Part shown: piece by piece, positions 8,741 through 17,345 of the stretch
Position numbering within the stretch: position 1 is the stretch's first letter
Layout: each line of letters begins with the position of its first letter
Source of the DNA: JAFECT01 sp035551675
GTDB taxonomy: Bacteria > Pseudomonadota > Alphaproteobacteria > Caulobacterales > Caulobacteraceae
Length of the DNA stretch: 64,000 nt
NCBI GenBank assembly: GCA_035551675.1
Contig: DASZMV010000039.1
Span: 4,230-68,229 of the forward strand
Direction of reading: 5' to 3'
The notes under the pieces: model-generated
Databases searched by the model: none
What the model was told of the DNA's origin: nothing
Seen by the model: the letters and a program-made list of their open reading frames with translations, nothing else
Program-made: the position numbers and the translations under genes

Positions 8741-9160
8741 AGGCCCCGGTTAACGCGCCCGGTGACGGTTTGAAAGCCGGCTCGCTCATGGGGTGGGCGG
8801 CGGCGCGTGGTCCGACGGTCGAGTAGGGGAACACGAAGGCCACTAAGGCCACGAAGGGCACAAAGGAGGGAAGAAAGGGAACGCCTGAAGGCCGGTCGAA
8901 TTGGATTTACTGCGCCTGCGGCGCGGCGCTTCCGCGGCGAAGCCGCCTTGATTCTTCTTCGTGTTCTTAGTGGCCTTTGTGGCCTTCGTGTTCCCATTCG
9001 CCGACGCTTCAGCGCGCACCGCCTTCGCCGCGCCCCTGAGCGTTGCTGAAGCATCCTTTAGCAAATCTTGAGGGCGCCGAGCCTTTCGCGGTGCGGCGCA
9101 AAGGACTAAATGGACGGTCGCGCCGGGCTGCGGCGCATTCTCTCTTGGAGCTTGAAAGTC
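8741..9160. other. 420-nt gene-free gap holding a long inverted repeat
   Basis: No convincing reading frame. It contains the inverted repeat 8827-8995 described separately and, next to asd, a purine-rich Shine-Dalgarno-like stretch (TTGGAG, 9145-9150). Promoters for the divergent zapE and asd genes must lie here but I cannot place them with confidence. Confidence 0.6.
8827..8995. repeat. Long inverted repeat with 9-nt iterated arms (element A)
   Basis: The left arm 8827-8866 and the right arm 8954-8995 are inverted copies. Both begin (read inward) GGGAACACGAA and go on as 9-nt units: GGCCACTAA, GGCCACGAA, GGGCACAAA on the left; GGCCACAAA, GGCCACTAA, GAACACGAA on the right. The middle holds the hairpin GCGCCTGCGGCGC. 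The same architecture recurs near 44.4, 48.8, 50.2 and 57.0 kb. Confidence 0.85.
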
Positions 9161-10189
9161 ATGGGTTATCGCGTCGCCGTCGTTGGCGCCACCGGCGCCG
9201 TGGGCCGCGAGATGCTCGAGATGCTTCACGAGCTCGAATTCCCGGTCGACGAGATCCACGCCATCGCCTCACGCAAGTCGATGGGCATGGAGGTCAGCTT
9301 TGGCGAGCGCACCCTGAAGTGCGTGGACCTGGAACAGTTCGACTTCTCCACCGTGGACCTGGTGCTGATGAGCGCCGGCGGCGAGGTTTCGCGCGCTTGG
9401 TCGGAGAAGATCGGCAAGCAAGGCCCGATCGTCATCGACAATTCGTCGGCCTGGCGCATGGACCCGGACGTGCCGCTGATCGTGCCGGAGGTGAACCCCG
9501 ACGCGGCCATGGACGCGCGCAAGAAGAACATCGTCGCCAACCCCAACTGCTCGACCGCGCAGCTGGTTGTGGCGCTGAAGCCGCTCCACGACGTGGCGAA
9601 GATCAAGCGCTGTGTCGTCTCGACCTATCAATCGGTGTCCGGCGCCGGCAAGGCCGGGGTCGACGAACTGTGGGAACAGACCAAGGGCGTCTTTGTGCTG
9701 GGCGCCACCGAGCCGAAGAAATTCCCCAAGCAGATCGCCTTCAACGTCATTCCGTACATCGGCAAGTTCCTCGACAACGGCTACACCGACGAGGAAGCTA
9801 AGATGTGGAACGAGACGCACAAGATCATCGATCCGTCGATCGCCTTGACCGTCACCTGCGTGCGCGTGCCGGTGTTCGTGGGCCACTCGGAATCGGTCAA
9901 CCTCGAATTCCACGAGGAGATCGACGAGGACGAGGCGCGCGACATCCTGCGCTCGGCGCCGGGCGTGGTGGTGGTCGATAAGCACGAGCCTACCGGCTAT
10001 GTCACGCCCAAGGAGGCCCAGGGCGAGTTCGGCGTCTTCGTCAGCCGCATCCGCAAGGATCCCACGGTGAAGAACGGCCTGTCGCTGTGGGTCGTGTCGG
10101 ACAATCTGCGCAAGGGCGCGGCCTTGAACGCGGTGCAGATCGCGCAACTGCTCGACGAAAGGGGCGTGCTGGCGCCCGTCCTGGCGTGA
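9161..10189 (+). CDS. asd: Aspartate-semialdehyde dehydrogenase
   Basis: 342 residues; reduces aspartyl phosphate to aspartate semialdehyde with NADPH, for lysine/DAP, threonine and methionine. The N-terminal Rossmann motif is VVGATGAVGREML (residues 7-19), the active-site cysteine is Cys130 in NPNCST, and the substrate-binding region is VSTYQSVSGAG. I chose the ATG at 9161 because it gives MGYRVAVVGATGAVG, the standard N-terminus; an upstream in-frame start at 9110 adds unconserved residues. The TGA overlaps the GTG start of the next gene (GTGA). Confidence 0.95.
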   Translation: MGYRVAVVGATGAVGREMLEMLHELEFPVDEIHAIASRKSMGMEVSFGERTLKCVDLEQFDFSTVDLVLMSAGGEVSRAWSEKIGKQGPIVIDNSSAWRMDPDVPLIVPEVNPDAAMDARKKNIVANPNCSTAQLVVALKPLHDVAKIKRCVVSTYQSVSGAGKAGVDELWEQTKGVFVLGATEPKKFPKQIAFNVIPYIGKFLDNGYTDEEAKMWNETHKIIDPSIALTVTCVRVPVFVGHSESVNLEFHEEIDEDEARDILRSAPGVVVVDKHEPTGYVTPKEAQGEFGVFVSRIRKDPTVKNGLSLWVVSDNLRKGAALNAVQIAQLLDERGVLAPVLA

Positions 10190-11109
10190 GCGCCGCGACA
10201 GGCGAGGCCAAGGCCGGCGTGATCGCCGGCACGGTTTGCTACGTCGTCTGGGGCTTCGTGCCGCTGTTCTTCCAGGCCATCGCCGACTTCGGCGCGGGAC
10301 CGTGGGAGATTCTGGCGCACCGCATCGCCTGGGGCTCGCTGGCGGCCTGGGTGCTGGTGCTGTTCGCGAAACAGAGTTCGCAGGTCGCGAAGATTTTTCG
10401 CTCGCCCAAGACGCTCGGCCTGCTTGCAATCTCCGCAGCGCTGATCGCGGTGAACTGGGTGATCTATATCTGGGCGGTCACCAACCAGAAAACGTTGGAC
10501 GCGAGCCTCGGTTACTATCTGGTGCCGCTGATCAACGTTGGCGCGGGTGCGTTGCTGTTTCACGAGCGCATCGGGCTCGCGGCCAAGATCGCCATCGGCG
10601 TCGCCGCCGTCGGCATCGTGCTGCAGGGCGTGGCGCTCGGCCATGTTCCGCTCGCCTCGCTGGTGCTGGCGATCATGTGGGGCGGCTACGGCATCATCCG
10701 CAAGCGCGTGAACGCCGACGCGCAGGCCGGTCTTTTGGTCGAGTGCCTGGTGCTGGCGATCCCCGCCTTCGGCTACATCGGCTGGCTGGAAGCGAGCGGC
10801 CACGGCCACATGCTGAGCAATCCGACGTCGGGGTTGCTGTTGCTGGCCGCGGGGCCGGTGACTGCGGCGCCGCTAGCACTGTTCGCCTGGGCCGCGCGGC
10901 GCACGCCGCTATCGACCATGGGGTTTTTGCAGTTCATCGCACCGACGCTCAGCTTCGTCATCGGCGCGGAGGAGGGTGAATCGCTGACACCCCTGCGACT
11001 GGCGTCCTTCGCCTTCATCTGGGCGGGCGTTGCGATCTTCGCCTGGGCCGCCTGGCAAAAGACGCGGCGGTTGCCGGCGCCGCTCGCCGGCCGAGCCGCC
11101 GCGGGTTGA
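10186..11109 (+). CDS. rarD: RarD / EamA-family transporter
   Basis: 307 residues with about ten hydrophobic segments and the EamA fold. GTVCYVVWGFVPLFF in the first helix and HRIAWGSL are characteristic of RarD (chloramphenicol-sensitive protein). The GTG at 10186 overlaps asd's stop as GTGA and leaves about 13 polar residues before the first helix. Family members export or import amino acids or metabolites; the RarD substrate is unknown. Translational coupling with asd could hint at an amino-acid-related substrate, but that is inference. Confidence 0.9.
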   Translation: MSAATGEAKAGVIAGTVCYVVWGFVPLFFQAIADFGAGPWEILAHRIAWGSLAAWVLVLFAKQSSQVAKIFRSPKTLGLLAISAALIAVNWVIYIWAVTNQKTLDASLGYYLVPLINVGAGALLFHERIGLAAKIAIGVAAVGIVLQGVALGHVPLASLVLAIMWGGYGIIRKRVNADAQAGLLVECLVLAIPAFGYIGWLEASGHGHMLSNPTSGLLLLAAGPVTAAPLALFAWAARRTPLSTMGFLQFIAPTLSFVIGAEEGESLTPLRLASFAFIWAGVAIFAWAAWQKTRRLPAPLAGRAAAG

Positions 11110-11316
11110 ACAACGAACGCGCCCGATCGCGCGTCAACGTCTTCTCCAGCGTCGACGACGACGCGATCCATTCCGCGATATGCACCCGCGCCTGGCGGTC
11201 TCCCCGATCGATCTCGGTCCTGAGCGACATCGCGAACAGGCGCGATCGGACAACGATCGCACGCGGCGATGGACATTCTGCGAAAGTTGTCTTTGAAAGC
11301 GGCTACGCCCCGTGGA

Positions 11317-11898
11317 TCAACCCTTCGGCCTCGCCGCAGCCGGCGCCTTGGCGAGCGCCTCTTCAACAGCGGCGACGGCGGCCTTGAGCCGGGCCGCGTC
11401 GGAGCAGCCGTCGCCGCAGGCCCCGGCCCGCTTCTGAAGGTCAGCGAGCTCAGCTTTCGACTGCTCCGTCTTTCCGAGCATTGCCCCGGTCACACCCAGT
11501 CGCTGACGGGCGGCGATATTGCCGCCGTTATATCCAACCGCCTTTGCGTAGGCGTCGCGAGCGCCGTTCAGGTCGCCGTCGCCCTCTTTGGCGAGCCCCA
11601 GCATCGTCCAGGTGTTCGAGTCCTTGGGGGCCAGGCCGAGCGCGATGTTAAAGTTCGCAATGGCTTCGCGGTAGTTCCCTGCTTTGAACGCGATCACGCC
11701 TTTGCGGTAGTCCTCTGCCGGGTTGGATCGCCCGGTCAGCGGCCCCGGTCTCAGCGTCTCGGTCGTCGGGTAATACTTCGTTCCTGGACCGCCGATCGGC
11801 TGCGCGGTCTGCCCGGCGCCGGAAGCGCACGCGACGCCGGCCACGAGCGTCAAACCGGCGACCAACGCCGTCAAATCAAGGATGATGTGTTTGCGCAT
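11317..11898 (-). CDS. TPR-repeat exported protein
   Basis: 193 residues. The N-terminus is a signal sequence (MRKHIILDLTALVAGLTLVAG) ending near VAC, possibly a weak lipobox. The mature part has two to three TPR-like helical pairs: DYRKGVIAFKAGNYREAIANFNIALGLAPKD, then TWTMLGLAKEGDGDLNGARDAYAKAV. Two cysteines follow in a GACGDGC motif, possibly a disulfide. The C-terminus is a low-complexity Ala/Lys tail. It probably serves as a periplasmic scaffold. No operon partner: 207 nt separate it from rarD (convergent). Confidence 0.75.
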   Translation of the reverse strand: MRKHIILDLTALVAGLTLVAGVACASGAGQTAQPIGGPGTKYYPTTETLRPGPLTGRSNPAEDYRKGVIAFKAGNYREAIANFNIALGLAPKDSNTWTMLGLAKEGDGDLNGARDAYAKAVGYNGGNIAARQRLGVTGAMLGKTEQSKAELADLQKRAGACGDGCSDAARLKAAVAAVEEALAKAPAAARPKG

Positions 11899-11959
11899 GC
11901 CGGCCCCATTTGCTCGCGTCTTGCTCGAAGCTTAGCCGTACTTCGCGCAAACCGAAAGG

Positions 11960-13108
11960 TCACAGCGCCGCGTAGACCGCCTCGATCAGACGCAGGGAAC
12001 GGGGGTCGCCGATCAGATGGGGCGACTGCTTGTTCATCACATAGGCGCCGGACAGCCGCGTCTCGGGATCGGCGAAGGCGCAGGAGCCGCCCCAGCCGGA
12101 GTGCCCCACCGCGAACGCGCCGGGGCCGTAGACCTTGATCTCGCGGTTGCGCAGGAAGCCCGCGCCCCAGGACAGCTTGAACGGCAAGACCAGGTCCGGG
12201 CCGAAGATGCGCTCGCGCGTGGCCTGGGCGACGGTTCCCGCCGACAGGATGTGCTTGCCGTCGAGCCGGCCGCCGGTGGCGATGACGCTGAGCAGGCGCG
12301 CGAGGGCGAGCGACGTCGCGTGGCCGTTGGCGGACGGGATCTCGAGCTTGCGCCATTCCGCGGCGCCGCGGCCGCCCGCGACCGAGCCGCGGTCGAGGAA
12401 GGCGGCGCGCTTGATAGGGGTGATCTCGCCGAGGTCCGGCGGCGACGACGGCTTCTGGATGTCGCAGACGCGCGCGTGTTCCGCATCGGGCAGGCCGAGC
12501 CAGTAGTCGAGGTTGAACGGTTGGGCGAAGTCTTCGCGGATCGCCTGGCCCATGCTGCGGCCGTCAACGCGGCGGAACACCTCGCCCATCAGATAGCCGA
12601 TGGTCACCGGGTGATAGCCCGACGCCGATCCCGGCGGCCACATCGGAGCCTGGGCGCACAGCGTGCGCAGCACCGCCTCGCGGTCGAACCAGATGGTCGG
12701 GTCCTGTTCGGGCATGAAGCCCGCGAGCCCCGCCTGATGCGACAGGGCCTGGGCGATGGTGACGCGGTCCTTCCCGTTCTGACCGAAGGCGGGCCAGACC
12801 TCGGCCATGCGCTGGTCGTAATCGAGCTTTCCGCGCTCGACCAGCGTGGCCATCATCAGCGCCATGATCGCCTTGCCGGTCGAATAGATCGGGGCGAGCG
12901 TGTTGGCCTCCCACGGCCGGGTGCGCTGGCGGTCGGCGTGGCCGGCCCAAAGATCCACCACCGGCTCGCCGTCGATGCAGACGGTAAAGCGCGCGCCGAG
13001 TTCGGCGCCCTCGGCGAAGTTGGCGGCGAAGGCGTCCTTCACGCGGGCGAATTTCGCCGGGGCACTGCCCTGGATGTCGAGGGTCCCGGGGGCCTGGATG
13101 TCGGTCAT
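11960..13108 (-). CDS. Beta-lactamase-family serine hydrolase (EstB-like)
   Basis: 382 residues starting MTDIQAPG (an ATG four codons earlier, at 13120, is also possible). The SxxK motif is STGK (Ser76, Lys79) in PIYSTGKAIMALM; the usual Tyr motif follows near YHPVTIGYLMG, and a C-terminal GHSGWGG replaces the KTG box. This is the pattern of class C beta-lactamase-like esterases and D-aminopeptidases (PF00144). No signal peptide, so the enzyme is probably cytoplasmic and more likely an esterase than a cell-wall enzyme. It begins 20 nt after the pdxY stop on the same strand. Confidence 0.88.
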   Translation of the reverse strand: MTDIQAPGTLDIQGSAPAKFARVKDAFAANFAEGAELGARFTVCIDGEPVVDLWAGHADRQRTRPWEANTLAPIYSTGKAIMALMMATLVERGKLDYDQRMAEVWPAFGQNGKDRVTIAQALSHQAGLAGFMPEQDPTIWFDREAVLRTLCAQAPMWPPGSASGYHPVTIGYLMGEVFRRVDGRSMGQAIREDFAQPFNLDYWLGLPDAEHARVCDIQKPSSPPDLGEITPIKRAAFLDRGSVAGGRGAAEWRKLEIPSANGHATSLALARLLSVIATGGRLDGKHILSAGTVAQATRERIFGPDLVLPFKLSWGAGFLRNREIKVYGPGAFAVGHSGWGGSCAFADPETRLSGAYVMNKQSPHLIGDPRSLRLIEAVYAAL

Positions 13109-13127
13109 GGATGAGCCCACGGTCGTC

Positions 13128-13967
13128 TTAGGAGAAGCTCTCTATACGCACACGCGCGTCGGGACGCACCAGCCGATCGCCTAGCGCCACGATCGGAAGC
13201 TCCGGCGCGCGCCAGTCAACGGCGGCCTGAACCGCCTCTGCGGTTGCGCGCACCGCCTGGACGCAGGCCTCGGCCGGCGGGCGACCGCCGACGCGCTGGG
13301 CCGCGAACAGGGCCGCGATCAGGTCGCCCGTGCCGCGCGGTACGCCGTCCAAGCGTGGGTGGAACACCGCCGTCGCCGTCGTGTCATCGACCCAAAGCGC
13401 GCCGATCTCCGGATCGCGGCCGGGGACCGAGGTGACCAGCATGGGCTTGCCGAAAGCGCGCGCGGCGGTGACGGCTGACGCCGCGTCGGTCGCATCTTGT
13501 CCGGAGAGCCGCGACAGCTCCCACAGGTTCGGCGTGATCACATCCGCATCATGCACGAGCGAGATCAGGGCATCGGCGACGTCGGCCTTCACGTAGAGGC
13601 CCTTGTCTTCGTCGCCCATCACCGGATCGATAATCACCAGCGGCGCCGTCTTCGCCTGCGCCTGCGCGCGCGCCAGGGCGATGGTTTCGGTCGCGATCCA
13701 CACCTGTTCGGGCGAGGCGAAATAGCCGGTGAGAATCACGTCGGCCAGCGCCAGCAAGCCGTTGGCGGCGACACCTTCGACGATGCTCTTGAAGGTCGCC
13801 GCATCGACCGCGCTGCCGCCCGGCGGACCCCAGCCGGGGTGGCGTCCGAACAGGGTGGTGGGAACTACAACCGGGTCGATCTTGAACGGCGCCAGCGCCA
13901 GGGCCTGGGCCATGCCGCCCACGCGGCTGCCCGCGACATAGCTGGAGAGGATCAGAGCCAGCGGCAT
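13128..13967 (-). CDS. pdxY: Pyridoxal kinase
   Basis: 279 residues of the ribokinase-fold PdxK/PdxY family, which phosphorylates pyridoxal (B6 salvage). Visible blocks are LILSSYVAGSRVGG at the N-terminus, VIIDPVMGDEDKGLYV in the middle, DVITPNLWELSRLSG, and PRGTGDLIAALF with the catalytic Asp of the GTGD anion-hole motif. The length is normal. It probably forms an operon with the serine hydrolase downstream. Confidence 0.93.
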   Translation of the reverse strand: MPLALILSSYVAGSRVGGMAQALALAPFKIDPVVVPTTLFGRHPGWGPPGGSAVDAATFKSIVEGVAANGLLALADVILTGYFASPEQVWIATETIALARAQAQAKTAPLVIIDPVMGDEDKGLYVKADVADALISLVHDADVITPNLWELSRLSGQDATDAASAVTAARAFGKPMLVTSVPGRDPEIGALWVDDTTATAVFHPRLDGVPRGTGDLIAALFAAQRVGGRPPAEACVQAVRATAEAVQAAVDWRAPELPIVALGDRLVRPDARVRIESFS

Positions 13968-14034
13968 GAGCGGTCTCGCAAACGAACGGGGACCCGATGC
14001 GTTCAGGCCCCCGTCGCAGATCTATCACGCAAAC

Positions 14035-14442
14035 TCAGGCGAAGGTTTCGGCCGTCGCGGCGGGCGGCATCTTCGGATCGGCGCCGTACTTGTTGGGTCC
14101 GCTGGTGCCCTCGAGGCAGAAGAAGACGAGAAGCACGATGCCGCCGAACGGGATGAAGGCGATCAGATACCACCAGCCCGAGCGATTGGTGTCGTGCAGG
14201 CGGCGGATGGTCACGCCGAGCGCCGGCAGGAACAGGCCGAGCGCCACGAGCCCATAGAGCAGGAAGCCGAGACCGCCCATCGGGTGAGCCGGATCGGCCG
14301 TGTGCCCGGCGGCGCGGTCGATCACCATGCCGATAACCAGAGCCGCGACCAGCAGGATGATCTCGAGCAGAATGAACAGCCAATACTCGCTGCGGCGCGC
14401 GCGGCCGTTGAAGACCGCGTATTTTTGCAGAGCCGTAAACAT
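14035..14442 (-). CDS. DUF805 membrane protein
   Basis: 135 residues opening with the typical DUF805 start F..LQKYAVFNGRARRSEYWLF. Three to four membrane segments follow, with the family signature VTIRRLHDTNRSGWW between the last two, and a polar tail. Function unknown; family members (YhaH/YhaI-like) are inner-membrane proteins. It lies 66 nt beyond the ahcY stop on the same strand and may be a readthrough partner. Confidence 0.9.
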   Translation of the reverse strand: MFTALQKYAVFNGRARRSEYWLFILLEIILLVAALVIGMVIDRAAGHTADPAHPMGGLGFLLYGLVALGLFLPALGVTIRRLHDTNRSGWWYLIAFIPFGGIVLLVFFCLEGTSGPNKYGADPKMPPAATAETFA

Positions 14443-14508
14443 CTTGAACTCCCCCTGTGGAGGCGCTCAGGCTAACCCATCGGCGGCCGAGTACAAAACC
14501 GTCACGGA

Positions 14509-15900
14509 TTAGTAGCGATAAGGCTCCGGCTTGAACGGGCCGTCCACCGGGACCCCGATATAGTCGGCCTGCTCCTTGGAGAGCCGGGTCAGCTTTGCCC
14601 CCAGCTTGCCCAGGTGCAGCATGGCGACCTTCTCGTCCAGCTTCTTGGGCAGGGTGTAGACCTTCTTCTCGTACGAATTCTGGTTGGTGTGCAACTCGAT
14701 CTGGGCGAGCGTCTGGTTGGTGAACGACGCGCTCATCACGAAGGACGGGTGGCCCGTGGCATTGCCGAGGTTCACCAGGCGGCCTTCGGACAGCACGATG
14801 ATCTTCTTGCCGTCCGGGAATTCGACGTGGTGCACCTGGGGCTTGATCTCGTCCCATTTGAAGTTGCGCAGCGCCGCGATCTGAATCTCGCCGTCGAAGT
14901 GGCCGATGTTGGCGACGATGGCGTTGTTCTTCATCGCGCGCATGTGCTCGAGGCGCAGCACGTCCTTGTTGCCGGTGGCGGTGACGAAGATGTCGGCGGT
15001 GGGCGCGACGTCTTCCAGCGTCTGCACGTCATAGCCTTCCATCGCCGCCTGCAAGGCGCAGATCGGATCGATCTCGGTCACCACCACGCGCGCGCCGCCG
15101 TTGCGCAGCGACGCGGCAGAGCCCTTGCCCACGTCGCCGTAACCGCACACCACCGCGACCTTGCCGGCCAGCATCACGTCGGTGCCGCGACGGATGGCGT
15201 CGACCAGGCTCTCGCGGCAGCCGTAGAGATTGTCGAACTTGGACTTGGTGACGCTGTCGTTGACGTTGATGGCGGGGAACGGCAGCTCGCCGCGCTCGCC
15301 CATCTGATAGAGGCGGTGCACGCCGGTGGTGGTTTCCTCCGACACGCCTTTGATCGCATCGCGGATCGAGGAGTAGAAGCCGGGCTTCTCCTTCAGATAG
15401 CGCTTCATCACCGCGTAGAGCGCCTCTTCCTCTTCGTTCTGCGGATTGTCGAGCGCCGACGAGTCCTTCTCCGCCTTGGGACCCAGCACGCAGAGCAAAG
15501 TCGCGTCGCCGCCGTCGTCGAGGATCAGGTTCGGATAACCGCCGTCGGCCCATTCGAAAATGCGGTGCGCGTATTCCCAGTATTCGACAAGGTTCTCCCC
15601 CTTGACGGCGAACACCGGCGTGCCGCTGGCGGCGATCGCGGCGGCGGCGTGGTCCTGGGTCGAGAAGATGTTGCACGACGCCCAGCGCACGTCGGCGCCG
15701 AGGTGCTCCAGCGTCTGGATCAAGACCGCCGTCTGGATGGTCATGTGCAGCGAGCCCGCGATGCGCGCGCCCGTCAGCGGCTTGTCCTTGCCGAACTCCT
15801 CGCGCACGGCCATCAGGCCCGGCATTTCGGTTTCGGCGATCTCGATTTCCTTGCGGCCCCAGTCGGCGAGCGAAATGTCCTTGATCACATAGTCGGTCAT
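14509..15900 (-). CDS. ahcY: S-adenosylhomocysteine hydrolase
   Basis: 463 residues; converts S-adenosylhomocysteine to adenosine and homocysteine in the methyl cycle. Visible are the N-terminal DISLADWGRKEIEIAE, the substrate block SCNIFSTQDHAAAAIA, the NAD-binding VCGYGDVGKGSAASL and the conserved C-terminal PFKPEPYRY. The start follows an AAAGGA Shine-Dalgarno sequence. A perfect 22-bp palindrome 73 nt upstream is a likely operator of the SAH-responsive regulator SahR; no sahR gene is in the window. Confidence 0.97.
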   Translation of the reverse strand: MTDYVIKDISLADWGRKEIEIAETEMPGLMAVREEFGKDKPLTGARIAGSLHMTIQTAVLIQTLEHLGADVRWASCNIFSTQDHAAAAIAASGTPVFAVKGENLVEYWEYAHRIFEWADGGYPNLILDDGGDATLLCVLGPKAEKDSSALDNPQNEEEEALYAVMKRYLKEKPGFYSSIRDAIKGVSEETTTGVHRLYQMGERGELPFPAINVNDSVTKSKFDNLYGCRESLVDAIRRGTDVMLAGKVAVVCGYGDVGKGSAASLRNGGARVVVTEIDPICALQAAMEGYDVQTLEDVAPTADIFVTATGNKDVLRLEHMRAMKNNAIVANIGHFDGEIQIAALRNFKWDEIKPQVHHVEFPDGKKIIVLSEGRLVNLGNATGHPSFVMSASFTNQTLAQIELHTNQNSYEKKVYTLPKKLDEKVAMLHLGKLGAKLTRLSKEQADYIGVPVDGPFKPEPYRY

Positions 15901-15972
15901 GGGGGTCCTTTGGAGGCGCGAGGGTGCTTGGTCTTTGGGAGGATTGGCGGCTCTATAGACCGGTCAAACAAA

Positions 15973-15994
15973 CATATAAAGATATCTTTATATG
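15973..15994. promoter_or_regulatory. Perfect 22-bp palindromic operator, SahR-type
   Basis: The half-site CATATAAAGAT is followed by its exact inverse, centred between 15983 and 15984. AT-rich palindromes of the form ATAAAGATATCTTTAT are the reported binding sites of SahR, an ArsR-family repressor released by S-adenosylhomocysteine. The site lies 73 nt before the ahcY start, and a TATAGA-like -10 sits about 20 nt inside it, so a bound repressor would cover the -35 region. It is also only 18 nt beyond the kynU stop, so ahcY is the target. Confidence 0.7.
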
Positions 15995-16011
15995 ACCTCC
16001 CGAGCAGCAGG

Positions 16012-17238
16012 TCAGGTGACCTGGCTGCGGACCTGGAAGCGCTTGTCCGCAAAGGCCTTTTCCGCCATGACCGCGCACAGGCGCTCGACCGCTTCCCAGA
16101 CGTCCGCATGGCGGGTGTAGAGCGGCGCGAAGCCGAAGCGGACCACGTCCGGGGCGCGGAAGTCCGGGATAGCCTCACGCTCGATCAGGGCCTGGCAGAC
16201 GCCGTAGGCCTGCGGATGCCGCAGGCTGACCTGGCCGCCGCGCCGGGCGCCGTCGCGGGGACCGGCGACCTCGAAGCCGTGGTCGCACAGGCGCTCGTCC
16301 ACGAGCGTGATGAACAGATCGCCCAGCGACTTCGCCTTGGCGCGTACGGCGTGGATATCGACGCCGTCAAAGGCGCCGAGCCCCGCCTCCAACGCGATCA
16401 TGCTGAGCACCGGCGGCGTGCCGCACAAAGCGCGGTGGATGCCCGGCGCCGGTTCGTACGCGTCGACAAAGGCGAACGGCTGCGCGTGACCGAGCCAGCC
16501 GGTGAGCGGCTGGGTGAACGGCTCGCGCCAGCGCGAGGCGACAAAGACGTAGGCCGGCGCGCCCGGGCCGCCGTTCAGATATTTGTAGCCGCAGCCGACG
16601 GCGAGGTCGGCGTTCGCCGCGTTGAGATCGACGTCGAGCACGCCGGCGCTGTGGCTGAGATCCCAGATCGACAGCGCGCCCTTGGCCTGGGCCGCGCGGG
16701 TGAGCGCGGCCATGTCGTGGATCTCGCCGGTGCGATAGTTCACGTGGGTGAGCACCAGGGCGGCGACCTCGTCGGTGAGCGTGGCTTCGATCGCGTCCGG
16801 CGCGACCATGCGAAGCTCGGCGCCGGTCTGAGCGCAAAGCCCCTGCAGGATGTAAAGGTCGGTCGGAAAGTCGCCCGCCTCGGCCACCAGCACGCGACGG
16901 CCGGTCATGGTGAGCGCCGCCGAGGCCAGCTTGAACAGGTCGACAGAGGTGGAATCCGCGACGATCACCTCGTCGTCCCGGGCCCCGATCAGCCGCGCGA
17001 TCTTGGCCCCGCACCGCGCCGGCAGGTCGATCCAGCCGGCCTTGTTCCAGGAGCGGATCAGCCCCTGGCCCCATTCCTCGCGGATGGCCCGATCCAGTCG
17101 CTCCGCCACGCCCTTGGGCAGGGCGCCCAGCGAATTGCCGTCGAGATAGACCACGCCCTTCGGGAGCTCGAAGCGGTCGCGGACGGCGCGCAACGGGTCG
17201 GCGGCGTCGAGGGCTTCGCAGTCGGCCAGGGTGGTCAT
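16012..17238 (-). CDS. kynU: Kynureninase
   Basis: 408 residues of PLP-dependent kynureninase, which cleaves kynurenine to anthranilate and alanine. YLDGNSLGALPKG is the N-terminal signature; the PLP lysine is in CGYKYLNGGPGAPAYVFV, and the preceding WDLSHSAGVLDVDL holds the conserved PLP-contacting Asp and His. The other kynurenine-pathway genes (kynA, kynB) are not in the window. It is divergent from bioB with 107 nt between the starts. Confidence 0.95.
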   Translation of the reverse strand: MTTLADCEALDAADPLRAVRDRFELPKGVVYLDGNSLGALPKGVAERLDRAIREEWGQGLIRSWNKAGWIDLPARCGAKIARLIGARDDEVIVADSTSVDLFKLASAALTMTGRRVLVAEAGDFPTDLYILQGLCAQTGAELRMVAPDAIEATLTDEVAALVLTHVNYRTGEIHDMAALTRAAQAKGALSIWDLSHSAGVLDVDLNAANADLAVGCGYKYLNGGPGAPAYVFVASRWREPFTQPLTGWLGHAQPFAFVDAYEPAPGIHRALCGTPPVLSMIALEAGLGAFDGVDIHAVRAKAKSLGDLFITLVDERLCDHGFEVAGPRDGARRGGQVSLRHPQAYGVCQALIEREAIPDFRAPDVVRFGFAPLYTRHADVWEAVERLCAVMAEKAFADKRFQVRSQVT

Positions 17239-17345
17239 GGGGCGTGTATGCCCGGCGGCGCCCAGCCTGCAAAGACAGAGAATTCACCACCTGGCGAGCC
17301 CACGAGCGAGGTTGCACGCCGTGGCGTCGCTGCTAAAGCCATCGC

